The position numbers and the translations under genes are program-made. From Tissierellia bacterium (GTDB lineage Bacteria; Bacillota; Clostridia; Peptostreptococcales; Acidaminobacteraceae), in the NCBI GenBank assembly GCA_012799095.1, contig JAAZLX010000104.1:1-43656 (forward strand): a stretch of 43,656 nt of DNA. The letters run 5' to 3'. Every line of letters starts with the position of its first letter. Position 1 is the stretch's first letter. Of the stretch, positions 17,385 through 25,912 are shown piece by piece. The notes beneath the pieces were generated by a model. That model saw nothing but the letters and a program-made list of their open reading frames with translations, was not told the DNA's origin and did not search any database.

Positions 17385-19307
17385 ATGTCACATTACTTAA
17401 AACACAATAAAGTCGATGCCTTAGAAATCGACCGGATCTTTTTAAATTCAAAATTACTCCAAAGCACTGTTGCCCAAGGCAAACACGTCTATCCCGATTT
17501 CCGCATCTTGAGTCAGGACGTGTTTTTTGCCTTGTATAAAATATATATCCAACTTGATCCGGAATCCTCATCCGATACTCATCAACTTTTGCTAAACCCC
17601 TTATTAAATAGTCCTGTCCTGGCAAAATTACGACGTCGGAGTGTCAGTTCTTCAGCTGACAGTTTTATTGCACTAAAACGATTACTTGATTTCTTCTTAG
17701 AACACTCTCGAGGGCGTGATGTTATTTCCAAAACACACGAAGTCGCTACGGCCCGGCTGGAAGCACTGACCCAGACGATGAGCGAGCTTGAATTAAATTT
17801 ATCTCAATCGATCCTGGCACAACAAAATAAAGCAATGAACCTGCACAATATGGAACAACTGCTGCAAGATCTGTATGATTTTGCCCAATCACCCGGTGAA
17901 AATAAATCTGTTGACAGCCCAATGGATTCTCAAACCGAAGAATCGGATGACGATACGCCATCTTTGTTTGAAGAATCGCTCCAACTTCTGGACGAGTCAT
18001 ACGACAATTCTCCGGGGGATGAGGCGATAAACGAACGACTTGATGGATCCGATGCAGCTGACCAGACGTTTAAAGGCGGACTGGAAACAGAAATGAACGA
18101 CCGTTTTTCGTCCTTTTTAAAGCATCAATACCTAACCGCAAGTGAAACACTGGGTGAGGATCAATTTATATCACCCCTCGAGACGGAACAACCGGTCAGC
18201 GAAAAGCGAGTCCAGGCCGGTGGAGGGGACGATGAATTGATCGCGAGCGAAACATTTGCCTTAAGCCAGGAGCAAGAGCAGGCCTTAGCCGGATGGAAAC
18301 GGACAGGTGAGCATCGCCCTCCGACTGATAATAAGCAACTGGATACGTTAGCATCTCTGACAAATCCGGCTGCCAACATCCCGTGGGATCAGGCTCTGGA
18401 AGATGTTGTTCGTAATATCGATAAATTCGATGACAGCCTGAATGAACTCGGCATCCGCAAGGACACACTGACAGATGTCGGCTTTGACGAGGTGATCGAT
18501 ATTTATCGCCGCCTGACGAGTCCGCAATTTAAGCAGATGATCGACCGGATCGGTAGGAATAAACGTTACGCCAGGAAGGTACAGCACAAAAAAAGAAGCC
18601 GCCAGGCGAAACCGATCGACAAGATCGATCGAAGCGATCGGATCGATGACATGATTGATGATGAGTATATCCATCTGGCTCTCGATATCGAATCCTTTGA
18701 AACCGACTTTTATGACCGCTATTTACACGACGCGCTGCTGACTAGCAAGATGATCAACCGGAGCGATAAACGACGCGGTCCGATCATTGTCTGTTATGAC
18801 GGCTCCGGATCCATGAGCGGCTTAAAAATCCAGGACACCAGGACACATATCCTGACACTGCTTGAAATCGCCAAGATCCAAAAGCGTTATTTAGTTATCA
18901 TCCAGTTTGCCTCGAAATCAGAGCCGCTATTTATCAAAGAACTCAATCCGCTTGAAATTTCAGCTCGGGACGTCTATGATATTCTCGATACTTTCATCTC
19001 CGGCGGAACCGATTTCGAATTACCGCTGCAAAAGGCTTTAGAATACATTCGGCGGGACCATCACAGAAAAAGTGATATCTTGTTCTTCACCGATGGTTTG
19101 GCCGGCATTTCGAGCAAATTCAAACAGCAATTTTTAGTCCAAAAGGAAAAATATCAATTCAAAATGTTTACCGTGATCATGCACTCGTTGACCTATGAGG
19201 ATTATGGTGACATTGGACAAATCTCTGATGAGATCCTGACGATCGAAGAAAAGGACATTGGTCAAAACCACGACCAAAGTTATAAACGAATTTACAACGC
19301 TATTTAA
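17385..19307 (+). CDS. VWA-domain protein, ViaA/CoxE-like (start set at MSHYLKHNK)
   Basis: MIDAS 'VCYDGSGSMSG', 'SGGTDFELPLQ', 'FFTDGLAG'; RBS 'gaaagga' before ATG 17385; next to a MoxR ATPase. Confidence 0.85.
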   Translation: MSHYLKHNKVDALEIDRIFLNSKLLQSTVAQGKHVYPDFRILSQDVFFALYKIYIQLDPESSSDTHQLLLNPLLNSPVLAKLRRRSVSSSADSFIALKRLLDFFLEHSRGRDVISKTHEVATARLEALTQTMSELELNLSQSILAQQNKAMNLHNMEQLLQDLYDFAQSPGENKSVDSPMDSQTEESDDDTPSLFEESLQLLDESYDNSPGDEAINERLDGSDAADQTFKGGLETEMNDRFSSFLKHQYLTASETLGEDQFISPLETEQPVSEKRVQAGGGDDELIASETFALSQEQEQALAGWKRTGEHRPPTDNKQLDTLASLTNPAANIPWDQALEDVVRNIDKFDDSLNELGIRKDTLTDVGFDEVIDIYRRLTSPQFKQMIDRIGRNKRYARKVQHKKRSRQAKPIDKIDRSDRIDDMIDDEYIHLALDIESFETDFYDRYLHDALLTSKMINRSDKRRGPIIVCYDGSGSMSGLKIQDTRTHILTLLEIAKIQKRYLVIIQFASKSEPLFIKELNPLEISARDVYDILDTFISGGTDFELPLQKALEYIRRDHHRKSDILFFTDGLAGISSKFKQQFLVQKEKYQFKMFTVIMHSLTYEDYGDIGQISDEILTIEEKDIGQNHDQSYKRIYNAI

Positions 19308-19316
19308 GGAGAGCTT

Positions 19317-20504
19317 ATGGAACTGGTAACAACTCTGCAGCAAGCCAAGACTTTTTTAAACCAAAAGTATTATGAATTAGAAGATTTTACCGAGTGTCTT
19401 ATGCTGTCTTTGATTTCCCGAACCAATATGGTTGCCCTGGGACAGCCCGGGATTGCAAAAACCGCGGTCCTGCGCGAGTTGGTAGGAATGATGGATTTTA
19501 GCGACGTGGAAGGAACTCCTTATTTCCAAATTCAAATGGGAGCTGATATTTCACCGAATAATATCTTCGGGGCACCTGACATCGAATATTTTAAATCTCA
19601 CGGGATCATCAAACGACATGTTGAGGGTTTCCTGCCCGATGCAATTATCGCTTTTTGCAGTGAGTTTTACCGTGTTAGTGACCAGGTCGCCAATTCCGGT
19701 CTACTGACGATACTGAATGAGGGTGAATATAAAAACGGAGTCGACATCATCCAGACACCGCTGCGTTTTTTTATGGCCGACACCAACTTCTTTCCCAAAC
19801 AGGCAGATGATCTCGATGTCGAAGAGGAAGATATCCGGCTCCAGGCACTACACGACAGGTTTCTGGCAAGGGTTCTGGTAAAACCGCTGCAGGATCCGGA
19901 CAACCAGGTGAAAATGTTATTGATGGATGATACGATCAAGTTCAAACACTCGATCAAGATAACCGACATCATTGAATTGCAGGATCATTTAGATCAAATC
20001 GAGATCCCGATCGAAATTGCATATGATGTTGTCCAAATTGCTGATAAGCTACGCGATAAACACAAAATATTCATTTCTCCCCGACGGGTGAAACTGAGCC
20101 GAAATCTTCTGCGTGCCAGTGCCTGGCTATCAGGCAGAAACAAAGTAAATCAGGCTGACCTAAGAGCTCTTCGATTTAGTTTCTGGCAAAAGGAAGAAGA
20201 TATTATTCGGGTAGAAGACGCGATTGATGCTCAAATGAACAAATCGTCTGTGGATGCCAAAATCTTTCGCGAGATGCACCAATCGGTGATCGACGAATTC
20301 AATCGTACAAAGCAAAATCAATCCCATTTACCGGGCTATGAAGAAACTGCATTGATCAAGCAGGTCCAAAAGGACATCCTGAGAATCATGGAGCATATCC
20401 AGCAAAATTATCCCGGGTATAAAACCTATCCTGATATTTTGAAAGTTTACCAGGAATTGGAAACGGACTATCATCGTTTCTTTGATCTGGAAGTCAGCTC
20501 ATAA
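19317..20504 (+). CDS. MoxR/RavA-like AAA+ ATPase with atypical Walker B
   Basis: Walker A 'GQPGIAKTAV'; Walker B region 'IIAFCSEFYR'; sensor 1 'ADTNFF'; Arg-finger 'LHDRFLARV'. Confidence 0.85.
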   Translation: MELVTTLQQAKTFLNQKYYELEDFTECLMLSLISRTNMVALGQPGIAKTAVLRELVGMMDFSDVEGTPYFQIQMGADISPNNIFGAPDIEYFKSHGIIKRHVEGFLPDAIIAFCSEFYRVSDQVANSGLLTILNEGEYKNGVDIIQTPLRFFMADTNFFPKQADDLDVEEEDIRLQALHDRFLARVLVKPLQDPDNQVKMLLMDDTIKFKHSIKITDIIELQDHLDQIEIPIEIAYDVVQIADKLRDKHKIFISPRRVKLSRNLLRASAWLSGRNKVNQADLRALRFSFWQKEEDIIRVEDAIDAQMNKSSVDAKIFREMHQSVIDEFNRTKQNQSHLPGYEETALIKQVQKDILRIMEHIQQNYPGYKTYPDILKVYQELETDYHRFFDLEVSS

Positions 20505-20520
20505 GATTCATTTATACGAA

Positions 20521-20549
20521 ACCGCCCGGCTTGATTTGAGCCGGGCGGT
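20521..20549 (+). terminator. Strong hairpin terminator downstream of the AAA gene
   Basis: ACCGCCCGGC-ttgatttga-GCCGGGCGGT followed by a weak T-rich stretch. Confidence 0.65.
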
Positions 20550-20563
20550 CGTTATTTGTCTGA

Positions 20564-20683
20564 CTAATCATACTTTGTTTGTTGAAATAATGATGTAACG
20601 TTTATTCTTTGGGATGAATATTGTACCGAGAATGACGTTTCTTTGTCTTCTACCCGAGTGTGGTCGTTGTATGTTTCGTTCAT
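20564..20683 (-). CDS. Possible small ORF (39 aa), uncertain
   Basis: MNETYNDHTRVEDKETSFSVQYSSQRINVTSLFQQTKYD; lies between two terminator hairpins; RBS weak. Confidence 0.25.
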   Translation of the reverse strand: MNETYNDHTRVEDKETSFSVQYSSQRINVTSLFQQTKYD

Positions 20684-20706
20684 CCTCAACCGACTGAAGC
20701 CATAAA

Positions 20707-20735
20707 TAAAAAAGCGCTTCCGAGGAAGCGCTTCG
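20707..20735 (-). terminator. Rho-independent terminator of the NCS2 permease gene
   Basis: Minus strand GAAGCGCTTCCTCGGAAGCGCTTTTTT. Confidence 0.8.
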
Positions 20736-20746
20736 TAAGGAACGAC

Positions 20747-22006
20747 CTATACATCTTGCGGTAAAATTTTGTTCAGGATGATACCGACGATAGCCGCCAG
20801 TGCCATACCTTCAATATTGAGCTCAAATGTACCGATATTGATCGGGAACATAGCGCCGCCCAGTCCGAGGACCAGGATGACCGCAGCGATAATCAGGTTG
20901 CGTGTCTTAGTAAAGTCGACCTTGTTTTCAACCAGGGTACGAGCACCGACAGCGGCGATCATACCAAAGAGAACGATCGAAATCCCGCCGATGACCGAAT
21001 CGGGAATAGTAGAAATCAATGCGCCGAGTTTGGTAAACAAACCAAGGATAATGGCAAAGACAGCTGCAATACGCATTACCACCGGATCCCAAACTCTTGT
21101 CAGAGCCAGAACGCCTGTGTTTTCTGAATAAGTCGTATTAGCAGGTCCACCAAACATGGCTGAAACGGCTGTAGCAAGACCATCGCCCATCAGAGTGCGG
21201 GTCAGACCGGGGTCGCGGATATATTCGCGATTGGTGGTAGCGCCGATAGCAACAACGTCACCGATGTGTTCGACCATGGTGGCCAATGCCAACGGAGCGA
21301 CCGTCAGAACTGCGCTGGCGTTAAACTTCGCCATTTGGAATGGCGGCAGTCCGAACCAGGATGCTTCGTTAAATGGTGTGAAATCAACTTTTCCAAGTAC
21401 AACAGCAATGACATAAGCGCCGATCAAGCCGAGAATGACCGGGATGACCTTAATGAAGCCGCGTCCGAAGATGCTGACCGCTGTTACCAGGACAAAGGCG
21501 ATGATCGCCATCAGCCAGTCACTTGAAGCCATATCAATAGCTGTTGGTGCCAGCTTGATCCCAATAACCATGATAATTGGGCCGGTAACGACAGGCGGGA
21601 AAAATCCGACAACCTTATCGATACCAAACGCAGCCACCAGGCCTGCTAGCACGAGATAGACCAGACCGGCAACAACAATACCGCCCTGAGCGTATTCCAT
21701 ACCATACATTTCAGTAACTGCAAGCATAGGTGCAATAAAAGCAAATGATGAACCCAAGAAGGCCGGCATTTTACCTTTGGTGATCAAGTGGAACAGCAAT
21801 GTCCCAATCCCTGCCATAAACAGAGCAACTGAGATATTAAAACCAGTGATGATCGGGACCAGTACCGTAGCACCAAACATGGTGAAGGTATGCTGGACAC
21901 CGAGGGTAATCAATTTCGGCATGCCAAGAGCTTTGGCATCACGAATCGCACCGGTTTCGTTAAACTCAGCCTCGGGAACAACGTTTGAATGATTTTCGTT
22001 ATTCAT
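20747..22006 (-). CDS. NCS2-family uracil/xanthine permease
   Basis: 'LGVQHTFTMFGATVLVPIITGF...FLGSSFAFIAPML...GGPANTTYSENTGVLALTRVWDP'. Confidence 0.92.
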   Translation of the reverse strand: MNNENHSNVVPEAEFNETGAIRDAKALGMPKLITLGVQHTFTMFGATVLVPIITGFNISVALFMAGIGTLLFHLITKGKMPAFLGSSFAFIAPMLAVTEMYGMEYAQGGIVVAGLVYLVLAGLVAAFGIDKVVGFFPPVVTGPIIMVIGIKLAPTAIDMASSDWLMAIIAFVLVTAVSIFGRGFIKVIPVILGLIGAYVIAVVLGKVDFTPFNEASWFGLPPFQMAKFNASAVLTVAPLALATMVEHIGDVVAIGATTNREYIRDPGLTRTLMGDGLATAVSAMFGGPANTTYSENTGVLALTRVWDPVVMRIAAVFAIILGLFTKLGALISTIPDSVIGGISIVLFGMIAAVGARTLVENKVDFTKTRNLIIAAVILVLGLGGAMFPINIGTFELNIEGMALAAIVGIILNKILPQDV

Positions 22007-22049
22007 GAATCCTCCTGTAATAAATTAAAAATAGAAATAATTGACCGAC

Positions 22050-22124
22050 AAACTCTATACAGGAACCACCTCCTCAGCCTGTATGTCGTCCAGTTGATAA
22101 CTCCAGATGTCAACTAGTAGTTAT
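22050..22124 (-). promoter_or_regulatory. Structured 5' leader of the NCS2 permease gene (two hairpins, possible three-way junction)
   Basis: Minus strand AACT-AGTTGA-N12-TCAACT-ggacgac-ATACAGG-N14-CCTGTAT-agAGTT; identity unknown. Confidence 0.4.
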
Positions 22125-22242
22125 TGTAACTATCTTTTCACATTTCTGAGTAAATGTAAATAAAAAACTAGCTTCCGGGCTTAATATTTAGTAAACATTT
22201 CAATATAAACTTGATGTTTTACACAATGTTTGTAAAAACAAA

Positions 22243-22563
22243 CTAATCTGTTTCTCCAAATAGTTGTCGTAATACCAACATTGATTCCATCATGTTGGGA
22301 AAACCTACTGTTGGTGCAGTTAGTAAAATAACGTGTTCTATTTCTTCCCGGGTATTTCCGGCATCAAGTGCTTTTTTGATATGCGTTGCCAGGGCATAGT
22401 CCAATTTATTCGATGCAGATATTGCCACCTTGATCAACCAGATCGTCTTATCATCGAGGGGACCGCCGGTGTGAACTTGTTTACCATAATTGGTATAGGC
22501 GTCATACATATCACCATGCTTATCGATCAGATATTGCAGGTTGTTACGGATAGTTTCATTCAT
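22243..22563 (-). CDS. Carboxymuconolactone decarboxylase/AhpD-like family protein
   Basis: 'DDKTIWLIKVAISASNKLDYALATHIKKALDAGNTREEIEHVILLTAPTVGFPNMMESMLV'. Confidence 0.75.
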   Translation of the reverse strand: MNETIRNNLQYLIDKHGDMYDAYTNYGKQVHTGGPLDDKTIWLIKVAISASNKLDYALATHIKKALDAGNTREEIEHVILLTAPTVGFPNMMESMLVLRQLFGETD

Positions 22564-22564
22564 G

Positions 22565-23935
22565 CTAAACTCCTTTCCCTGTTAAGGGTGCGACAAATTT
22601 TGTTTCATCAAAGACTAGTTTACCCAATGTCAACAAGTCTAAATCCGCTCCCGGTCGTGCCAATAATTCATAACCGATCGGCACGCCAAGGGGGGCGTCG
22701 TCGCTTTGGGCTGAGAATCCTGCCGGAAGTGACAGCGAACAAAAGCCTGTGATCGAAGCCAAAACGCCATTGCGCCCAATTTGAGAGCCGCCTATTTTGC
22801 AAATCAGTTGTTGCTGATGAGGATAGACCAGAGCGGTCAAATCTTTTTCATCAAACAATCGAATCAACCTGTCTCGCCATTGTTTGGCTTCAGCGATGCG
22901 TGGTTGATAGGCCGGATCTGTCGTTGATAGTTGAGCTGCCTTTTCGAGGTTTTCTTTGATACCGGGGTGGAATTTCCCGGAAGCAATGATATCGTCAAAA
23001 CTTTTGACCGGGGCATTATCTTTTTGAGCCAGGTAGTGATTGAGGTGATCTTTTAAGTCATACAAATGAACGCTGACTTGATCGATCAGATACTGATTAT
23101 CAAACTCTTCATCGAGTTCAACCAATTCGACTGATTGACTCAATCGCTCCAAAACATGTTCCATTGCCTGTAAGACATCGGGATTACTTCCAAAAAAACT
23201 ACGCAATACGCCAACTTTTGGCTTGTTTTCAATTTCGACCTGACGCCAGTCATCAGATAAGACACGATACAGCAGGCTGACATCCGCCAGATTTCTCGCC
23301 ATCGGCCCGGCCGTGTCTTGAGTAAATGAATAAGGAACGATCCCATCAGAGCTTAATATTGCTGTGCTGGGACGTAAACCGACCAGGTTGTTGGCTGACG
23401 AGGGTGATCGGACACTGTTGATGGTATCCGTTCCCAGTCCGACAATCCCAAAATCCATCGCTAGGGCTGCTCCGGTGCCTCCGGAAGAGCCGCCCGGGGT
23501 ACGGGTCAAATCATACGGGTTCTTTGTCTGCCCCAGCATTGAACTTAGTGTTTCCCCCCAGATGGCAAACTCATGTAGGTTGGTCTTAGCCAGAACCAAT
23601 CCGCCGGCCCGTCTGATCCTTTGAATGATCGGTGCATCTTCGGTGGCTATATTGTCGACTAAAGACAGGCTGCCGGCTGTGGTAGCCATTCCTTTGACAT
23701 CGATATTATCTTTGACCAGGACAGGGACGGCAAATAGAGGTGCCTTCGGGTCCATAGTCTGTAAGATCTGATCCAGTTCTTCTTCCCAATTCGGGTTGAC
23801 AGCTATGATGGCATTGATCGCCGGGCCCTGTTTATCATATTTATCGATTCGTTCCAGGTAATGCCGGACGAGCTGTTTCGCATCTGCCCCTTGATTGAGC
23901 GCTTCATGATATGACTTGATTGTTAAATATTCCAT
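22565..23935 (-). CDS. Amidase signature family protein
   Basis: 'FAVPVLVKDNIDVKGMATTAGS...KNPYDLTRTPGGSSGGTGAALAMDFGIVGLGTDTINSVRSPSSANNLVGLRPS' (Ser-cisSer-Lys). Confidence 0.92.
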   Translation of the reverse strand: MEYLTIKSYHEALNQGADAKQLVRHYLERIDKYDKQGPAINAIIAVNPNWEEELDQILQTMDPKAPLFAVPVLVKDNIDVKGMATTAGSLSLVDNIATEDAPIIQRIRRAGGLVLAKTNLHEFAIWGETLSSMLGQTKNPYDLTRTPGGSSGGTGAALAMDFGIVGLGTDTINSVRSPSSANNLVGLRPSTAILSSDGIVPYSFTQDTAGPMARNLADVSLLYRVLSDDWRQVEIENKPKVGVLRSFFGSNPDVLQAMEHVLERLSQSVELVELDEEFDNQYLIDQVSVHLYDLKDHLNHYLAQKDNAPVKSFDDIIASGKFHPGIKENLEKAAQLSTTDPAYQPRIAEAKQWRDRLIRLFDEKDLTALVYPHQQQLICKIGGSQIGRNGVLASITGFCSLSLPAGFSAQSDDAPLGVPIGYELLARPGADLDLLTLGKLVFDETKFVAPLTGKGV

Positions 23936-23968
23936 GTCATCTCCTGTTTCTTGTGTTCGTTTGGCTTA

Positions 23969-25012
23969 TTATACTTCATTTCGAAAGACGGTCTCAAGCC
24001 GATAGTCGGACAGATCGGTCAAAAGGACCGCCTCTACTCTCTCATTCGACAACAGTCCCGGGATCAACTCGGCCAGCACCTGTCGATCCTCCAGCAAGTC
24101 GATCCGGTTCAACATCACCAGAACCGGACAATCCGGAACATTCTTGAGAGCACCATTGGCGTTTCGGAAATGCCTGAGGTAATTTTTGGCCGTCACCGGA
24201 CTGCGTAATCTGGATCGTGTCATTGCAGCATAAATCTCGGGACGATGGACGACTTCTTCGATCGGCTGATAGAAGCCATCGACCCCGATCACCAGGATCA
24301 CCAGATCACTCGACTGCGGAATCGGCGGTTCATACTCGCCATAGCTTTTCAGCGGCAATCCCTTGGACCCATCAGCCTCAACAATGATGGAATCGAATCG
24401 GCCCGAAGCTTTTAGCCGATCGATCTCCTCGGGCTCGACACCTTTCAGTTTATCTTGACGAATCTGATGCGAAAACAACGCCACCGGGTTGGCCTCTGTT
24501 GTGACGCGTTCAAAGTCCACCGGTAAAAAATCCGGCCGAAACATAGCTGTGGTCGATGTTAAGAGCGAGCTGCCGGTCATCGCGCGTTGGGCACATAACC
24601 AGTGGACCAATGTGGTCTTACCCCCTCCACCAATGATGCTGATCACACGGGCAGATCGATAACTGTTTAGGGTTTCGATCAACCTCGACTGTTCAAGCTC
24701 GTTTTGTTTGTCTTGAGCATATGCCCCTACCAATTCATCAAGCCGGTGATAGTCTTCCAGTAATTGGAGCGCCTGATGACTCAGGGTTGATCCTCCGCCA
24801 TGAGATCCACCGACCGTTCTGTTTAATAACGGATAACCCAACCGGGTCTCTGCTTGTTTGATCATCTGAAATGCTTTGGTGTAAGACAGACCAAGTTGTC
24901 TGGCCGATTCCCGTAAAGAACCCGTCTGTTTGATCACCTGGAGCAGCACAGCCGGACCTTTTCCGAACACTCTGCCGTTGAGTTCATATGTGATACGATG
25001 TCTGACCTCCAT
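23969..25012 (-). CDS. yqeC: ModE-type winged-HTH domain fused to YqeC (selenium-dependent hydroxylase accessory protein)
   Basis: N-term 'VFGKGPAVLLQVIKQTGSLRESARQLGLSYTKAFQMIKQAETRLGYPLLNRTVGGSHGGGSTLS' (ModE); then 'SIIGGGGKTTLVHWL...TTAMFRP...IIVEADGSKGLPLKSYGEYEPPIP' (YqeC). Confidence 0.85.
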   Translation of the reverse strand: MEVRHRITYELNGRVFGKGPAVLLQVIKQTGSLRESARQLGLSYTKAFQMIKQAETRLGYPLLNRTVGGSHGGGSTLSHQALQLLEDYHRLDELVGAYAQDKQNELEQSRLIETLNSYRSARVISIIGGGGKTTLVHWLCAQRAMTGSSLLTSTTAMFRPDFLPVDFERVTTEANPVALFSHQIRQDKLKGVEPEEIDRLKASGRFDSIIVEADGSKGLPLKSYGEYEPPIPQSSDLVILVIGVDGFYQPIEEVVHRPEIYAAMTRSRLRSPVTAKNYLRHFRNANGALKNVPDCPVLVMLNRIDLLEDRQVLAELIPGLLSNERVEAVLLTDLSDYRLETVFRNEV

Positions 25013-25119
25013 AAACCCTCCCGACGGTCTGATTCAACCTGGTGTTTTACCCGGTTAGATTATACCGCATATTTTTCAGGTCCTAAAAACGTTCCATCAT
25101 TTAATGGCTTGCAACCTGT

Positions 25120-25614
25120 TTAGGTGACAAGCCATTTTTCATCCGGTGATAGCTCCAATACATCGTAGCGCCCCAGTTCTGTCAGTCGATTTTCCAAGGC
25201 ATGTTCGGTCTGACGAATGACAATCAATAACCGGTGATTCTTTGCCAGCCTGACTATCGCATCGACAAAATCCGGTACCCGGCGCTCCATATATCCGACC
25301 TCATCCAGGACGATAAGATCATGATCTGATCGGGCCAGGCTTTGCAGGAACTCCGTTGCCCGTTCAAACCCCTGTAGAACCGGTTCCATCCGTTGTCGGC
25401 CGATCCTCCCGATCGGATAGGCAGTTTTCTCAAGTCGATCGGACAGATATGTGATGTCGCCCGATTTATAGGACCGATAACCGGCAAATGGTCCAACCGA
25501 TTGGTCAAACCAATCGACCAAAGTTGTTTTACCACTACCACGTGGACCTGTCACCAGTAAATGATGATCCGATTGTTGATACCAGTCCATTATCCGGTTT
25601 TGTCTATTCGTCAT
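25120..25614 (-). CDS. THEP1-like nucleoside-triphosphatase (start set at MTNRQN)
   Basis: Walker A 'LLVTGPRGSGKTTLV', Walker B 'LIVLDEVGYMERR'. Confidence 0.7.
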   Translation of the reverse strand: MTNRQNRIMDWYQQSDHHLLVTGPRGSGKTTLVDWFDQSVGPFAGYRSYKSGDITYLSDRLEKTAYPIGRIGRQRMEPVLQGFERATEFLQSLARSDHDLIVLDEVGYMERRVPDFVDAIVRLAKNHRLLIVIRQTEHALENRLTELGRYDVLELSPDEKWLVT

Positions 25615-25912
25615 CTTGAAATTCACCCTCCAGGTATCGGTCAATCAGTTCATCAGCTTCACCACTGACACCGGAGATATAGTCAATTTGATAAAAATCG
25701 AGTTCAAACTTTAAATCGTCACTCAACAAGGGCACCATCAGTTGATTGACTTGACTTCGGTAGAGAAATTCGACCAGCTCCTCGCCGACAAGATTGGGTT
25801 TGACCAGATCTTTTTTTACTACCTGGTTGTTTTCCAGATGATAGAGCGCAAATAACTTGCAGTCATCAAACCCATCTATGTTTCCGTGTTTGTATGGCAT
25901 AGCAAGTATCAT
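25604..25912 (-). CDS. NifX/NafY-like (dinitrogenase FeMo-cofactor biosynthesis-type) protein, divergent
   Basis: 'MILAMPYKHGNIDGFDDCKLFALYHLENNQVV' resembles the NifX N-terminal strand-loop; adjacent to Mo-cofactor genes. Confidence 0.5.
   Translation of the reverse strand: MILAMPYKHGNIDGFDDCKLFALYHLENNQVVKKDLVKPNLVGEELVEFLYRSQVNQLMVPLLSDDLKFELDFYQIDYISGVSGEADELIDRYLEGEFQDDE

Noticed and set aside
18610-18665. GATC/GATCGATC-rich stretch inside the VWA gene
   Set aside because: Encodes 'PIDKIDRSDRIDDMIDDE'; explained by repeated Ile-Asp codons rather than a DNA element.
22050-22124. Known purine riboswitch or PyrR attenuator upstream of the permease
   Set aside because: Loop and junction sequences do not match the remembered consensus cores; kept only as an unclassified structured leader.
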